Source of the DNA: Sphingomonas nostoxanthinifaciens
GTDB taxonomy: Bacteria > Pseudomonadota > Alphaproteobacteria > Sphingomonadales > Sphingomonadaceae
Assembly: GCF_019930585.1 (NCBI RefSeq)
Contig: NZ_CP082839.1
Span: 930,001-994,000, forward strand
Reading direction: 5' to 3'
DNA: 64,000 nt
Made by a program: the position numbers and the translations under genes. The notes beneath the pieces were generated by a model that did no database searches, was not told the origin of the DNA, and was given only the letters and a program-made list of their open reading frames with translations. Of the stretch, positions 56,075-64,000 are shown piece by piece; the stretch's first letter is position 1, and every line of letters starts with the position of its first letter.

Positions 56075-59000
56075 TCATTCGGCGGCGACCGCCTCGGGTT
56101 CCGCATCGTCCAGCGGCTGCGACAGCCGCCCCAGCATCTCCTTCGGCACCACCTGCCAGAATTGCCCGCGCCAGCGATCCCAATCGTCGAGGATATTGTG
56201 CGACCAGCGGCTGTCGGTTTTCACCGCATGCGCGGCGATCAGCGTCTTCAGCCGCGCTTCCCACCACGCCGAGCCGAGCCGGCGCCACAGGATGCTCTCC
56301 GGATTGGCGTGGCTGGCGAAGCTCTCGTCCTCGTCGAGCACGAACGCCATGCCGCCGGTCATCCCCGCGCCGAAATTGTCGCCGACCTTGCCGAGGATCA
56401 CGGCGATGCCGCCGGTCATATATTCGCAGCCATTGGCGCCGCAGCCTTCGACCACCACCGTCGCGCCCGAATTACGCACGGCGAAGCGCTCGCCCGCCTG
56501 GCCCGCGGCCAGCAGCGTGCCCGAGGTCGCGCCGTAGAGGACGGTATTGCCGATGATCGTGTTGGCGCGGCTTTCGAGCGGGCTCGACACCATCGGGCGG
56601 ACCACGATCGTGCCGCCCGACAGGCCCTTGCCGACATAATCATTGGCCTCGCCGAACACCTCCAGCGTCACGCCCTTCACCGCGAACGCGCCGAGCGACT
56701 GGCCGGCCGAGCCGCGCAGGCGGACATGGACGTGTCCGTCGGCGAGCGTGTTCATGCCATATTTGGCGGTGATCTCGGCCGAGAGGCGCGTGCCGACCGC
56801 GCGATGCGTGTTCCGCACCGTATAGGTGAGCTGCATCTTCTCGCGCCGCGCGAACACCGGCGCCGCATCCTTGATCATCTGCGCGTCGAGGCTGTCGGGC
56901 ACCTCGTTGCGGAAGGTGTTGAGCTGGAAGCGGCGATGATGATCCGGCGCATCGACCTTGGCGAGGATCGGGTTGAGATCGAGATCGTCGAGATGCTCGG
57001 CGCCGCGGCTGACCTGGCGGAGCAGTTCGGTCCGACCGATCACCTCGTCGAGGCTGCGCACGCCGAGGCGCGCCAATATCTCGCGCACCTCCTCGGCGAT
57101 GAAGGTCATCAGGTTGATGACCTTCTCGGGCGTGCCGACGAACTTGGCGCGCAGCGCGTCGTCCTGCGTGCAGACGCCGACCGGGCAGGTGTTGGAATGG
57201 CACTGGCGTACCATGATGCAGCCCATCGCGACGAGGCTGAGCGTGCCGATGCCATATTCCTCGGCGCCGAGGATCGCGGCGATGACGATGTCGCGCCCGG
57301 TTTTGAGGCCGCCGTCGGTGCGCAGCTTGACGCGATGGCGCAGGCCGTTGAGCGTTAGCACCTGATTGACCTCGGACAGGCCCATCTCCCACGGCGTGCC
57401 GGCATATTTGATGCTGGTCTGCGGCGATGCGCCGGTGCCGCCGACATGGCCGGCGACGAGGATCGCGTCGGCATGCGCCTTGGCGACGCCCGCCGCGACC
57501 GTGCCGATGCCGGCCGACGAGACGAGCTTCACGCACACCCGCGCGCGCGGATTGATCTGCTTCAGATCGTAGATGAGCTGCGCCAGATCCTCGATCGAAT
57601 AGATGTCATGGTGGGGCGGGGGAGAGATCAACGTCACGCCCGGCGTCGAGTGGCGCAGGCGCGCGATCATCTCGGTCACCTTGAAGCCGGGCAGCTGGCC
57701 GCCCTCGCCGGGCTTGGCGCCCTGCGCCACCTTGATCTCCAATTCCTCGGCCGAGCCCAGATATTCGGCGGTGACGCCGAAGCGGCCCGACGCGATCTGC
57801 TTGATGACCGAATTGGCGTTGTCGCCATTCTCGTAGGGCGTGAAGCGGCGCGAATCCTCGCCGCCCTCGCCCGATACCGCCTTGGCGCCGATGCGGTTCA
57901 TTGCGATCGCCAGCGTCTCGTGCGCTTCGGGCGAGAGCGCGCCGAGGCTCATGCCGGGGGTGACGAAGCGCTTGCGAATCTCGGTGATCGCCTCGACCGT
58001 GTCGATCGGCACGGCGTCCTTCGCCCAGTTGAACTCCATCAGATCGCGCAGATAGATGGGCGGCAGCTCGCGCACACCGCGCGAGAATTGGAGATATTGC
58101 GAGTAGCTGTCGGTCGACACCGCGGTCTGCAGCAGATGCATCAGCTGCGCCGAATAAGCATGGCTCTCGCCGCCCGCGCGCTGGCGGTAGAATCCGCCGA
58201 TCGGCAGCACCGCCGCGCCGCCGCCATAGGCCTTGTCCTGCCGCAGCTTCGCCGAAAGCTGGAGCGAGGCGTAACCTTCGCCCGAAATCTTCGCCGGCAT
58301 GCCGGGGAAGAAGTCGTTCACCAGCGCGCGGCTGAGGCCGACCGCCTCGAAATTATAGCCGCCGCGATAGGATGAGATGACGGCGATGCCCATCTTGCTC
58401 ATGATCTTGAGCAGGCCGTCGTCGATCGCCTTGCGCCAGCGCTTGAAGCATTCGTCGAGGCCGACATCGCCGAACAGGCCGCGCGCATGGCGATCGGCGA
58501 TCGCCGCCTCGGCCAGATAGGCGTTTACGGTGGTCGCGCCGACGCCGATCAGCACCGCATAATAATGCGTGTCGAGGCATTCGGCCGAGCGCACGTTGAC
58601 CGAGGCGTAGGAGCGCAGCCCCTTGCGGACGAGGTGGGTGTGCACCGCCGCCGCCGCCAGCACCATCGCGATCGAGATGCGGTCCTCGCCGGCATGCTCG
58701 TCGGTCAGGAACAGCTCGCTCTTGCCCTCGCGCACCGCCTGCTCGGCCTCGCGCCGCACGCGCGCGATCGCCTGGCGCAGCGTGTCGGGGGCGTCGTCGG
58801 CCGGGTAGGTGCAGTCGATCACCGCATGCGCCGAGCCGAAATAGCTGCGCAGCGCGGTCCAGTCGCGGCTGGTGAGCACAGGACTGTCGAGCACCAGCAC
58901 GCCGGATTGCTGCGCCTCGGTGTCGAGGATGTTGGCGAGGTTTCCGAACCGCGTCTTCAGGCTCATCACGCGCGTCTCGCGCAGCGAGTCGATCGGCGGG

Positions 59001-60607
59001 TTGGTGACCTGGCTGAAATTCTGGCGGAAGAAGTGGCTGATGAGCCGCGGCTTGTCCGAGATGACCGCAAGTGGCGTGTCGTCGCCCATCGAGCCGATCG
59101 CTTCCTTGGCGGTCTCGACCTGCGGCGCGAGGATCAGCTCCATGTCCTCCATCGACTGGCCGGCGGCGATCTGGCGGCGGATCAGCTCGGCGCGCGGCCA
59201 TTCGGGCCGACAATGCCCCTCGGGTGCGGTGAGGTCGGCCATCGCGCGGAAGCCCTGGACCCACTCGCCATAGGGTGCCTCGCCGGCGATGCGCGCCTTG
59301 ATCTCGGCATCGTCGTAGAAGCGGCCTTCCTCCAGATCGATCGCGATCATCTGGCCGGGGCCCATGCGACCCTTCGCCACTGCGGAGCTTTCGGGCACGA
59401 CGACCATGCCGGCCTCGGAGCCGACGATCAGCAGATTGTCGGCGGTGCGCAACGTGCGCAACGGGCGGAGCGCGTTGCGGTCGACACCCGCCACGACCCA
59501 GCGGCCGTCGGTCATCGCCAGCGCCGCCGGGCCGTCCCACGGCTCCATCACGCTCGCAAAATAGTTGTACATGTCGAGCACCGGCTGCGGATGGTCGCTG
59601 CCGATCACCGCCTCCGGCACCAGCATCAGCTTCGCGGTCGGCGCATCGCGGCCCGAGCGGCAGATCGTCTCGAACGCGGCATCCAGCGCGGCGGTGTCCG
59701 ACGCGCCGGCCGGGATGACCGGCTTGATGTCCTCCGAATGCTGGCCGAACGCGAGGCTGGCCATCTTGATCTCGTGGCTCTTCATCCAGTTCTTGTTGCC
59801 GCGGATCGTGTTGATCTCGCCATTATGCGCGAGGCAGCGGAACGGCTGCGCCAGCCACCATTGCGGGAAGGTGTTGGTCGAATAACGCTGGTGGAAGATC
59901 GCGACGCGGCTGATGAAGCGCTCGTCGCGCAGGTCGGGAAAGAAGACCGACAGCTCGGCGGCGAGGAACAGCCCCTTGTAGATGATCGAGCGGCACGACA
60001 GCGAACACAGGTAGCAACCCTGGATCTGCGCCTCGATCAGCTTCTTCTCGATGCGGCGGCGGACGAGATAGAGCTTCTTCTCGAACTCGTCGGCGGTCTC
60101 CTCGTCCGGCAGCGGGCCGGCGATCATGATCTGCTCGATCTCGGGCCGGGTCAGCATCGCCTTGTCGCCGATCACCGACACGTCGACCGGCACCTGGCGC
60201 CAGCCGTAGATGGTGTAGCCGAAATCGATGATCTCGCTCTCGACGATCGTTCGACACGTCTCCTGTGCACCGAGATCGGTACGCGGCAGGAAGATCATGC
60301 CGACCGCGAGGCGGTTGGCGCGCGGCGTATGGCCGGCGGCCTCGATGCAATCGTCGAAGAAGCGGGCGGGCAGGTCGACATGGATGCCCGCGCCGTCGCC
60401 GGTCTTGCCGTCGGCATCGACCGCGCCGCGGTGCCATACCGCCTTCAGCGCCTCGATCGCCGCGCTGACGACGCGACGCGACGGCTTGCCGTCGGTCGCG
60501 GCGACGAGGCCGACGCCGCAGGCGTCGCCCTCGAATTCGGGCCGGTACATGCCCTCGCGGGCGATGCGCTCGCGCTCGGCCTCGCTCGCCAGGAACTCTG
60601 TCGACAT
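56075..60607 (-). CDS. gltB: glutamate synthase, large subunit
   Basis: 1510 residues, the standard length. It transfers the amide of glutamine to 2-oxoglutarate with electrons from GltD. A short propeptide precedes the catalytic cysteine of the glutaminase domain in EGDACGVGLVAA. HQRYSTNTFPQW lies near residue 239. The central and FMN domains follow, with the [3Fe-4S] cysteines in CIMVRQCHSNTCPVGVCTQ near residue 1139. Its ATG overlaps the gltD stop by one base (TGATG), so gltD and gltB form one unit, gltD first. Confidence 0.98.
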   Translation of the reverse strand: MSTEFLASEAERERIAREGMYRPEFEGDACGVGLVAATDGKPSRRVVSAAIEALKAVWHRGAVDADGKTGDGAGIHVDLPARFFDDCIEAAGHTPRANRLAVGMIFLPRTDLGAQETCRTIVESEIIDFGYTIYGWRQVPVDVSVIGDKAMLTRPEIEQIMIAGPLPDEETADEFEKKLYLVRRRIEKKLIEAQIQGCYLCSLSCRSIIYKGLFLAAELSVFFPDLRDERFISRVAIFHQRYSTNTFPQWWLAQPFRCLAHNGEINTIRGNKNWMKSHEIKMASLAFGQHSEDIKPVIPAGASDTAALDAAFETICRSGRDAPTAKLMLVPEAVIGSDHPQPVLDMYNYFASVMEPWDGPAALAMTDGRWVVAGVDRNALRPLRTLRTADNLLIVGSEAGMVVVPESSAVAKGRMGPGQMIAIDLEEGRFYDDAEIKARIAGEAPYGEWVQGFRAMADLTAPEGHCRPEWPRAELIRRQIAAGQSMEDMELILAPQVETAKEAIGSMGDDTPLAVISDKPRLISHFFRQNFSQVTNPPIDSLRETRVMSLKTRFGNLANILDTEAQQSGVLVLDSPVLTSRDWTALRSYFGSAHAVIDCTYPADDAPDTLRQAIARVRREAEQAVREGKSELFLTDEHAGEDRISIAMVLAAAAVHTHLVRKGLRSYASVNVRSAECLDTHYYAVLIGVGATTVNAYLAEAAIADRHARGLFGDVGLDECFKRWRKAIDDGLLKIMSKMGIAVISSYRGGYNFEAVGLSRALVNDFFPGMPAKISGEGYASLQLSAKLRQDKAYGGGAAVLPIGGFYRQRAGGESHAYSAQLMHLLQTAVSTDSYSQYLQFSRGVRELPPIYLRDLMEFNWAKDAVPIDTVEAITEIRKRFVTPGMSLGALSPEAHETLAIAMNRIGAKAVSGEGGEDSRRFTPYENGDNANSVIKQIASGRFGVTAEYLGSAEELEIKVAQGAKPGEGGQLPGFKVTEMIARLRHSTPGVTLISPPPHHDIYSIEDLAQLIYDLKQINPRARVCVKLVSSAGIGTVAAGVAKAHADAILVAGHVGGTGASPQTSIKYAGTPWEMGLSEVNQVLTLNGLRHRVKLRTDGGLKTGRDIVIAAILGAEEYGIGTLSLVAMGCIMVRQCHSNTCPVGVCTQDDALRAKFVGTPEKVINLMTFIAEEVREILARLGVRSLDEVIGRTELLRQVSRGAEHLDDLDLNPILAKVDAPDHHRRFQLNTFRNEVPDSLDAQMIKDAAPVFARREKMQLTYTVRNTHRAVGTRLSAEITAKYGMNTLADGHVHVRLRGSAGQSLGAFAVKGVTLEVFGEANDYVGKGLSGGTIVVRPMVSSPLESRANTIIGNTVLYGATSGTLLAAGQAGERFAVRNSGATVVVEGCGANGCEYMTGGIAVILGKVGDNFGAGMTGGMAFVLDEDESFASHANPESILWRRLGSAWWEARLKTLIAAHAVKTDSRWSHNILDDWDRWRGQFWQVVPKEMLGRLSQPLDDAEPEAVAAE

Positions 60608-62049
60608 CACGCCGCCTCCCTCTGTGCGGTCTTCGCCTTCGCCTTCAGCCAGCCGTGGATCCGCTCGCTGACGTCGCGGCCGTCGCGGACCGCCCACACC
60701 ACCAGGCTCGCCCCGCGCACGATGTCGCCGGCGGCGAAGACGCCGTCCATGCTCGTCATCATCGACTTGTGGTCGATGCGCACCGTGCCCCAGCGGGTGA
60801 CGGTGAGTGCGGGGGCGCCGAACAGCCGCGGCAATTCCTCGGGATCGAAGCCGAGCGCCTTGACCACCAGATCGGCGTCGAGCCGGTAGCCGCCGGCGGG
60901 ATCGACCTCGGGCGCGCGCCGGCCCGAGGCGTCGGCCTCGCCCAGCCGCATCTTCGTCACCTGCACGCCCGCGACCGCGCCGGCGCTGTCGTGAAACGCC
61001 TCGGGGGCGGCGAGCCAGACGAACTCGACGCCTTCCTCCTCGGCATTCTTCACCTCGCGCTGCGAGCCCGGCATGTTGGCCCGGTCGCGCCGGTAGAGGC
61101 AGCGTACCGAGGCGGCGCCTTGCCGCACGGCGGTGCGCACGCAATCCATCGCGGTGTCGCCGCCGCCGACGACCACGACATGCTTGCCGGTCGCGTTCAA
61201 CGTGCCGTCGTCATAGGCCGGCACCGCATCGCCGAAGCCCTTGCGATTGGAAGCGGTGAGATAGTCGAGCGCCTCGACCACGCCGGCGGCGCCGACGCCC
61301 GGCGCCTTGATCGCGCGCGGCTTGTAGACGCCGGTGCAGATCACGACCGCGTCGTGGCGCGTCCGCAATTCCGCCAGCGTGGCGTCGCGGCCGACCTCGA
61401 AGCCGTGATGGAATACCACGCCGCCCGCCGCGAGCCGATCGACGCGGCGCTGGACGACATGCTTCTCCAGCTTGAAACCGGGGATGCCGTAGACCAGCAG
61501 GCCGCCCATGCGATCGTGGCGATCATAGACGTGGACGTCGTAGCCGTGGCTGCGCATCAGATCCGCCACGGTCAGCCCGGCCGGGCCGGCCCCGATCACG
61601 CCGATCGACTGGCCGCGCGCCGGCCCCGGCGTCAGCGGTTCGACCCAGCCTTCTTCCCACGCCGTATCGGTGATGAACTTCTCGACCGATCCGATCGTGA
61701 CCGCGCCATGGCCCGAAAATTCGATGACGCAATTGCCCTCGCACAGCCGATCCTGCGGGCAGATGCGGCCGCAGATTTCGGGCATGGTCGAAGTCGCGTT
61801 GGACAGCTCATAGGCCTCGCGCAGCCGCCCCTCGGCGGTCAGTCGCAGCCAATCGGGGATATGGTTGTGCAGCGGGCAGTGCGTCGAGCAATAGGGCACG
61901 CCGCATTGCGAGCAGCGCGACGATTGCTCCTCCGCCTTCGCCACGGCGAAGCTGCGCGCAATCTCGCCGAAATCGCTCGCGCGTTCGCCGGATGCGCGTT
62001 TCTCGGGATAATCCTGCCCGACCGTCGTGAATTGAAGCATGCCGACCAT
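60607..62049 (-). CDS. gltD: glutamate synthase, small subunit
   Basis: 480 residues. It takes electrons from NADPH to GltB. Two [4Fe-4S] motifs: C46, C49, C54, C58 and C93, C97, C103, C107. FAD loop GVIGAGPAGLT and NADP loop VVVGGGDTAMD follow. I start at the ATG 62047-62049 because GGAGG lies five bases before it; an ATG three codons on is also in frame. That start codon and site are inside a 12-bp hairpin. First gene of the gltD-gltB unit. Confidence 0.96.
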   Translation of the reverse strand: MVGMLQFTTVGQDYPEKRASGERASDFGEIARSFAVAKAEEQSSRCSQCGVPYCSTHCPLHNHIPDWLRLTAEGRLREAYELSNATSTMPEICGRICPQDRLCEGNCVIEFSGHGAVTIGSVEKFITDTAWEEGWVEPLTPGPARGQSIGVIGAGPAGLTVADLMRSHGYDVHVYDRHDRMGGLLVYGIPGFKLEKHVVQRRVDRLAAGGVVFHHGFEVGRDATLAELRTRHDAVVICTGVYKPRAIKAPGVGAAGVVEALDYLTASNRKGFGDAVPAYDDGTLNATGKHVVVVGGGDTAMDCVRTAVRQGAASVRCLYRRDRANMPGSQREVKNAEEEGVEFVWLAAPEAFHDSAGAVAGVQVTKMRLGEADASGRRAPEVDPAGGYRLDADLVVKALGFDPEELPRLFGAPALTVTRWGTVRIDHKSMMTSMDGVFAAGDIVRGASLVVWAVRDGRDVSERIHGWLKAKAKTAQREAA

Positions 62050-62075
62050 GTGCGCCTCCGCTTGAGGCGCACATG
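62047..62075 (-). promoter_or_regulatory. hairpin sequestering gltD start codon and ribosome binding site
   Basis: A perfect 12-bp stem: 62047-62058 with 62064-62075 and a five-base loop. In the message, the 3' arm is GAGGCGCACATG, so GGAGG and the ATG of gltD are both paired. The 5' arm must be displaced for translation to begin there. Role inferred from structure. Confidence 0.55.
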
Positions 62076-62132
62076 ACTCATCCGGCGGCCTGAGTCACGG
62101 CCAAATCCGGAGATAGGTCAGCACAGCTGACC
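62074..62132 (-). promoter_or_regulatory. two further inverted repeats in gltD leader
   Basis: TGACTCA (62074-62080) pairs with TGAGTCA (62091-62097) across ten bases. GGTCAGC (62116-62122) pairs with GCTGACC (62126-62132) across three bases. Both lie upstream of gltD; the first overlaps the start-codon hairpin by two bases, so the two stems compete slightly. They could be operators or leader stems. Confidence 0.4.
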
Positions 62133-62203
62133 CAAAAACCAACGATCGAGCCTGAATATCGCCATTTGGCATCGATCTGGGCCGATTTAGGTCCGATCGG
62201 GAA

Positions 62204-63010
62204 CTACATCCGCGAGAGCCACACCAGCGCCAGCGTGCCGGCGACGATGCGATACCATGCGAACGGCCCGAAGCCGTGCTTGGTGACGATGCCGACGAAT
62301 GCCTTCACCACCACCAGGGCGACGAAGAAGGCGACGACGAAACCGATCGCGATCGTGCCCAGCCCGACTGCGCCCGGTGCCATCAGATCGTGGCGATGTT
62401 TGAACAGTTCGAGCGTCGTCGCGCCGAGCATCGTGGGAATGGCGAGGAAGAAGCTGAATTCGGCCGCCGTCCGCCGCTCCACGCCTAGCGACAGCGCACC
62501 CATGATGGTCGCGCCCGAGCGGCTGACGCCGGGGATCATCGCCAGGCACTGGATGAAGCCGATGCCGAGCGTTTTGCCCAGCGGGATGTCGGCGACGCCG
62601 CGGATGGTCCGCTCCTTCGCCAGCCGCTCGACGACCAGGATCGCAACGCCGCCGACGATCAGCGCCACCGCCACCACCGTGGCATTGCCGAGCAGCGCCT
62701 CGATCTTCTTGTGCAGCGCCAGTCCGATCACCACCGCCGGGACGAAGGCCACCAGCACGTTGCGGGTGAAGCGGATCGAGGTCGCGTCGCCGCGCGTCAG
62801 CCCCATGATCACCGTCCAGAAGGTGCGCCAGTACAGCACGACCACCGCCAGGATCGCACCGAGCTGGATGACGATGTTGAACACCTCCCACTGCGCGGCA
62901 TCATAGCCGAGCAACTTGGTGGCGAGGATCAGATGCCCGGTCGACGAGACGGGCAGATATTCGGTCAGACCTTCGACGATCCCGAGCAGGACCGGCTGGA
63001 GAATGCTCAT
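62204..63010 (-). CDS. uppP: undecaprenyl-diphosphatase
   Basis: 268 residues with about eight hydrophobic segments. It recycles the lipid carrier for peptidoglycan and exports. VEGLTEYLPVSSTGHLIL at residues 12-29 and GVSRSGATI near residue 150 are the two catalytic blocks of UppP (BacA). Starts 35 bases after the NDUFA9-like gene's stop, probably one unit. Confidence 0.96.
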   Translation of the reverse strand: MSILQPVLLGIVEGLTEYLPVSSTGHLILATKLLGYDAAQWEVFNIVIQLGAILAVVVLYWRTFWTVIMGLTRGDATSIRFTRNVLVAFVPAVVIGLALHKKIEALLGNATVVAVALIVGGVAILVVERLAKERTIRGVADIPLGKTLGIGFIQCLAMIPGVSRSGATIMGALSLGVERRTAAEFSFFLAIPTMLGATTLELFKHRHDLMAPGAVGLGTIAIGFVVAFFVALVVVKAFVGIVTKHGFGPFAWYRIVAGTLALVWLSRM

Positions 63011-63045
63011 GCGGGACCCTTACGGCTAGGTGGGGGGTAGAATGA

Positions 63046-63978
63046 TCAGGCGGCGCCGAGGCTGAACCGGCCGTGGCGACGAAAGCGGACCAGCCAGCGC
63101 GGCGCCACCGCGGCGAGCGGCGCCGGCGCGATCCCGAAGTCGGCGAAGCCGGGCGCGCCGGTCGTGACGACATTGTCCCGCTGCAGCATCAGCCACTGAT
63201 CCCACGTCATCGGCGCGCCGGGCAGCCAACCGCCCATGCGCGCCGCGAGCCCGGCGAGCGCATCGGGCACCGCCGGCAGCGAGAGCTTGCGGCCGATCGC
63301 CTGCGCGATCCATGCATTGAGCTCGCCCATCGACAGGATCTGCGGGCCGCCGAGCTCGTAGGTCTTGCCGGCGTGGGCCTGCGGATCGAGCGCCGCCTGG
63401 GCGATGGCGCGGGCGACGTCGCTCACCCATGCCGGCTGGAACTTCGCGCCCGCGCGCACCACCGGCACCACCGGCGCCAACGAGATCATCTGGGCGAAGC
63501 GATTGACGAACTGATCCTCCGGCCCGAACAGGATCGACGGGCGGACGATCGTGGCGTCGGGGAAGGCGTCGCGCACCGCGCGCTCGCCTTCGCCCTTGGT
63601 GCGGGCATAAGCGCTGTCGGCGGCCGGATCGGCGCCGATCGCGGAGATCTGGACGAAGGCGCGGACGCCGGCGGCGCGCGCGGCGGCGGCGGCGGTGCGC
63701 GCGCCGTCGACATGGAGCGCCTGGAACGGCCCCTTCAGCACGCCCACCAGATTGACGACCGCCGTCGCGCCGGAAACGGCGCGCGCGATGCTGTCGGGCT
63801 TGGTGAGGCTGGCCGGGACGAACTGCACCTGGCCGAGCGGGCCGAGCGGCTTCAGATACCAGGCGTCGGCGGGATAGCGCTCGGCGATGCGCACGCGCGC
63901 GCCTGCCGCCAGCAATTCCTGCGCGACATAGCGGCCCAGAAAGCCGCCGCCGCCGATCAAGGTGACCAGTTCGTCCAT
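63046..63978 (-). CDS. NDUFA9-like NAD(P)-binding protein (extended SDR)
   Basis: 310 residues. The N-terminal Rossmann motif is GGGGFLGRYVAQELL, followed by AVVNLVGVL and a YARTKGEGERAVRDAFP segment carrying the Tyr-x-x-x-Lys pair of the SDR fold. It belongs to the atypical SDRs related to the complex I subunit NDUFA9. In bacteria the role is unclear; quinone or lipid metabolism is suggested. Upstream of uppP and probably co-transcribed. Confidence 0.85.
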   Translation of the reverse strand: MDELVTLIGGGGFLGRYVAQELLAAGARVRIAERYPADAWYLKPLGPLGQVQFVPASLTKPDSIARAVSGATAVVNLVGVLKGPFQALHVDGARTAAAAARAAGVRAFVQISAIGADPAADSAYARTKGEGERAVRDAFPDATIVRPSILFGPEDQFVNRFAQMISLAPVVPVVRAGAKFQPAWVSDVARAIAQAALDPQAHAGKTYELGGPQILSMGELNAWIAQAIGRKLSLPAVPDALAGLAARMGGWLPGAPMTWDQWLMLQRDNVVTTGAPGFADFGIAPAPLAAVAPRWLVRFRRHGRFSLGAA

Positions 63979-64000
63979 CCGTCCGTCATTCCCGCTGTCG

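Noticed and set aside
56075-61144. An uninterrupted minus-strand frame longer than gltB that runs into gltD
   Set aside because: The extra N-terminal part is out-of-frame gltD sequence; gltB begins at the ATG at 60605-60607 before STEFLASEAE, so there is no fusion.

Overview
The window is a high-GC, densely packed stretch of chromosome from an alphaproteobacterium, most likely Sphingomonas or a close relative in the Sphingomonadales. The evidence is the PEPxxWA-type C-terminal sorting signals on several secreted proteins, the set of conserved small families (DUF1244, DUF3309, DUF3429, DUF4893, periplasmic methyltransferase, YitT-like, TIGR02281-like aspartic protease), the strongly G/C-biased third codon positions, and dispersed palindromic repeats. 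I see no rRNA, tRNA, CRISPR array, transposase, integrase or phage gene; nearly every gene is core or conserved accessory.

Layout. 1-6.9 kb: end of an M28 peptidase, a DUF3429 membrane protein, class I fumarase, small conserved proteins, mutS and a DUF3309 peptide. 7-19.2 kb: a large unrecognised secreted protein, rarA, cysK with an overlapping MFS gene, an alpha/beta hydrolase, a DHA2-type MFS exporter, asd, the first PEPxxWA-CTERM protein, a YitT-like membrane protein and a second hydrolase. 19.3-22.9 kb: three consecutive membrane-anchored GGDEF diguanylate cyclases. 22.9-31 kb: a nucleoside transporter, alr, a miaB / unknown / nadE overlapping cluster, a hemerythrin protein and a second PEP-CTERM-like protein. 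31-38.4 kb: a tightly coupled polA / flippase-like / UbiH-like cluster, a periplasmic methyltransferase and a third PEPxxWA-CTERM protein. 38.4-44.4 kb: nadB, then queG sandwiched between an orphan ABC ATPase and a divergent ABC ATPase-permease pair. 44.4-50 kb: Tat-exported MsrB, membrane and secreted proteins, a fourth PEP-CTERM protein, manC, a stand-alone receiver domain, DUF4893 and an isoprenylcysteine-methyltransferase-like protein. 50-64 kb: YpfJ-like metallopeptidase, murA, a Crp/Fnr regulator, clpS, a phasin with an AT-hook-like start, a GST, a fasciclin protein, gltB-gltD, uppP and an NDUFA9-like protein.

The functions fit a free-living aerobic heterotroph: nitrogen assimilation (gltBD), NAD synthesis (nadB and nadE), amino acid synthesis (asd, cysK), cell wall building (alr, murA, uppP), genome and tRNA maintenance (mutS, rarA, polA, miaB, queG), cyclic-di-GMP signalling and surface or exopolysaccharide functions.

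The most interesting signals are regulatory rather than a new gene system. A 12-bp perfect hairpin hides both the ribosome binding site and the start codon of gltD, with two more inverted repeats upstream. Three adjacent diguanylate cyclases differ in whether they keep the product-inhibition site. The 3' part of msrB is far less GC-rich than everything around it. The phasin starts with a DNA-binding-like motif. All functional statements rest on reading the sequence and remembered family features; no search was run.
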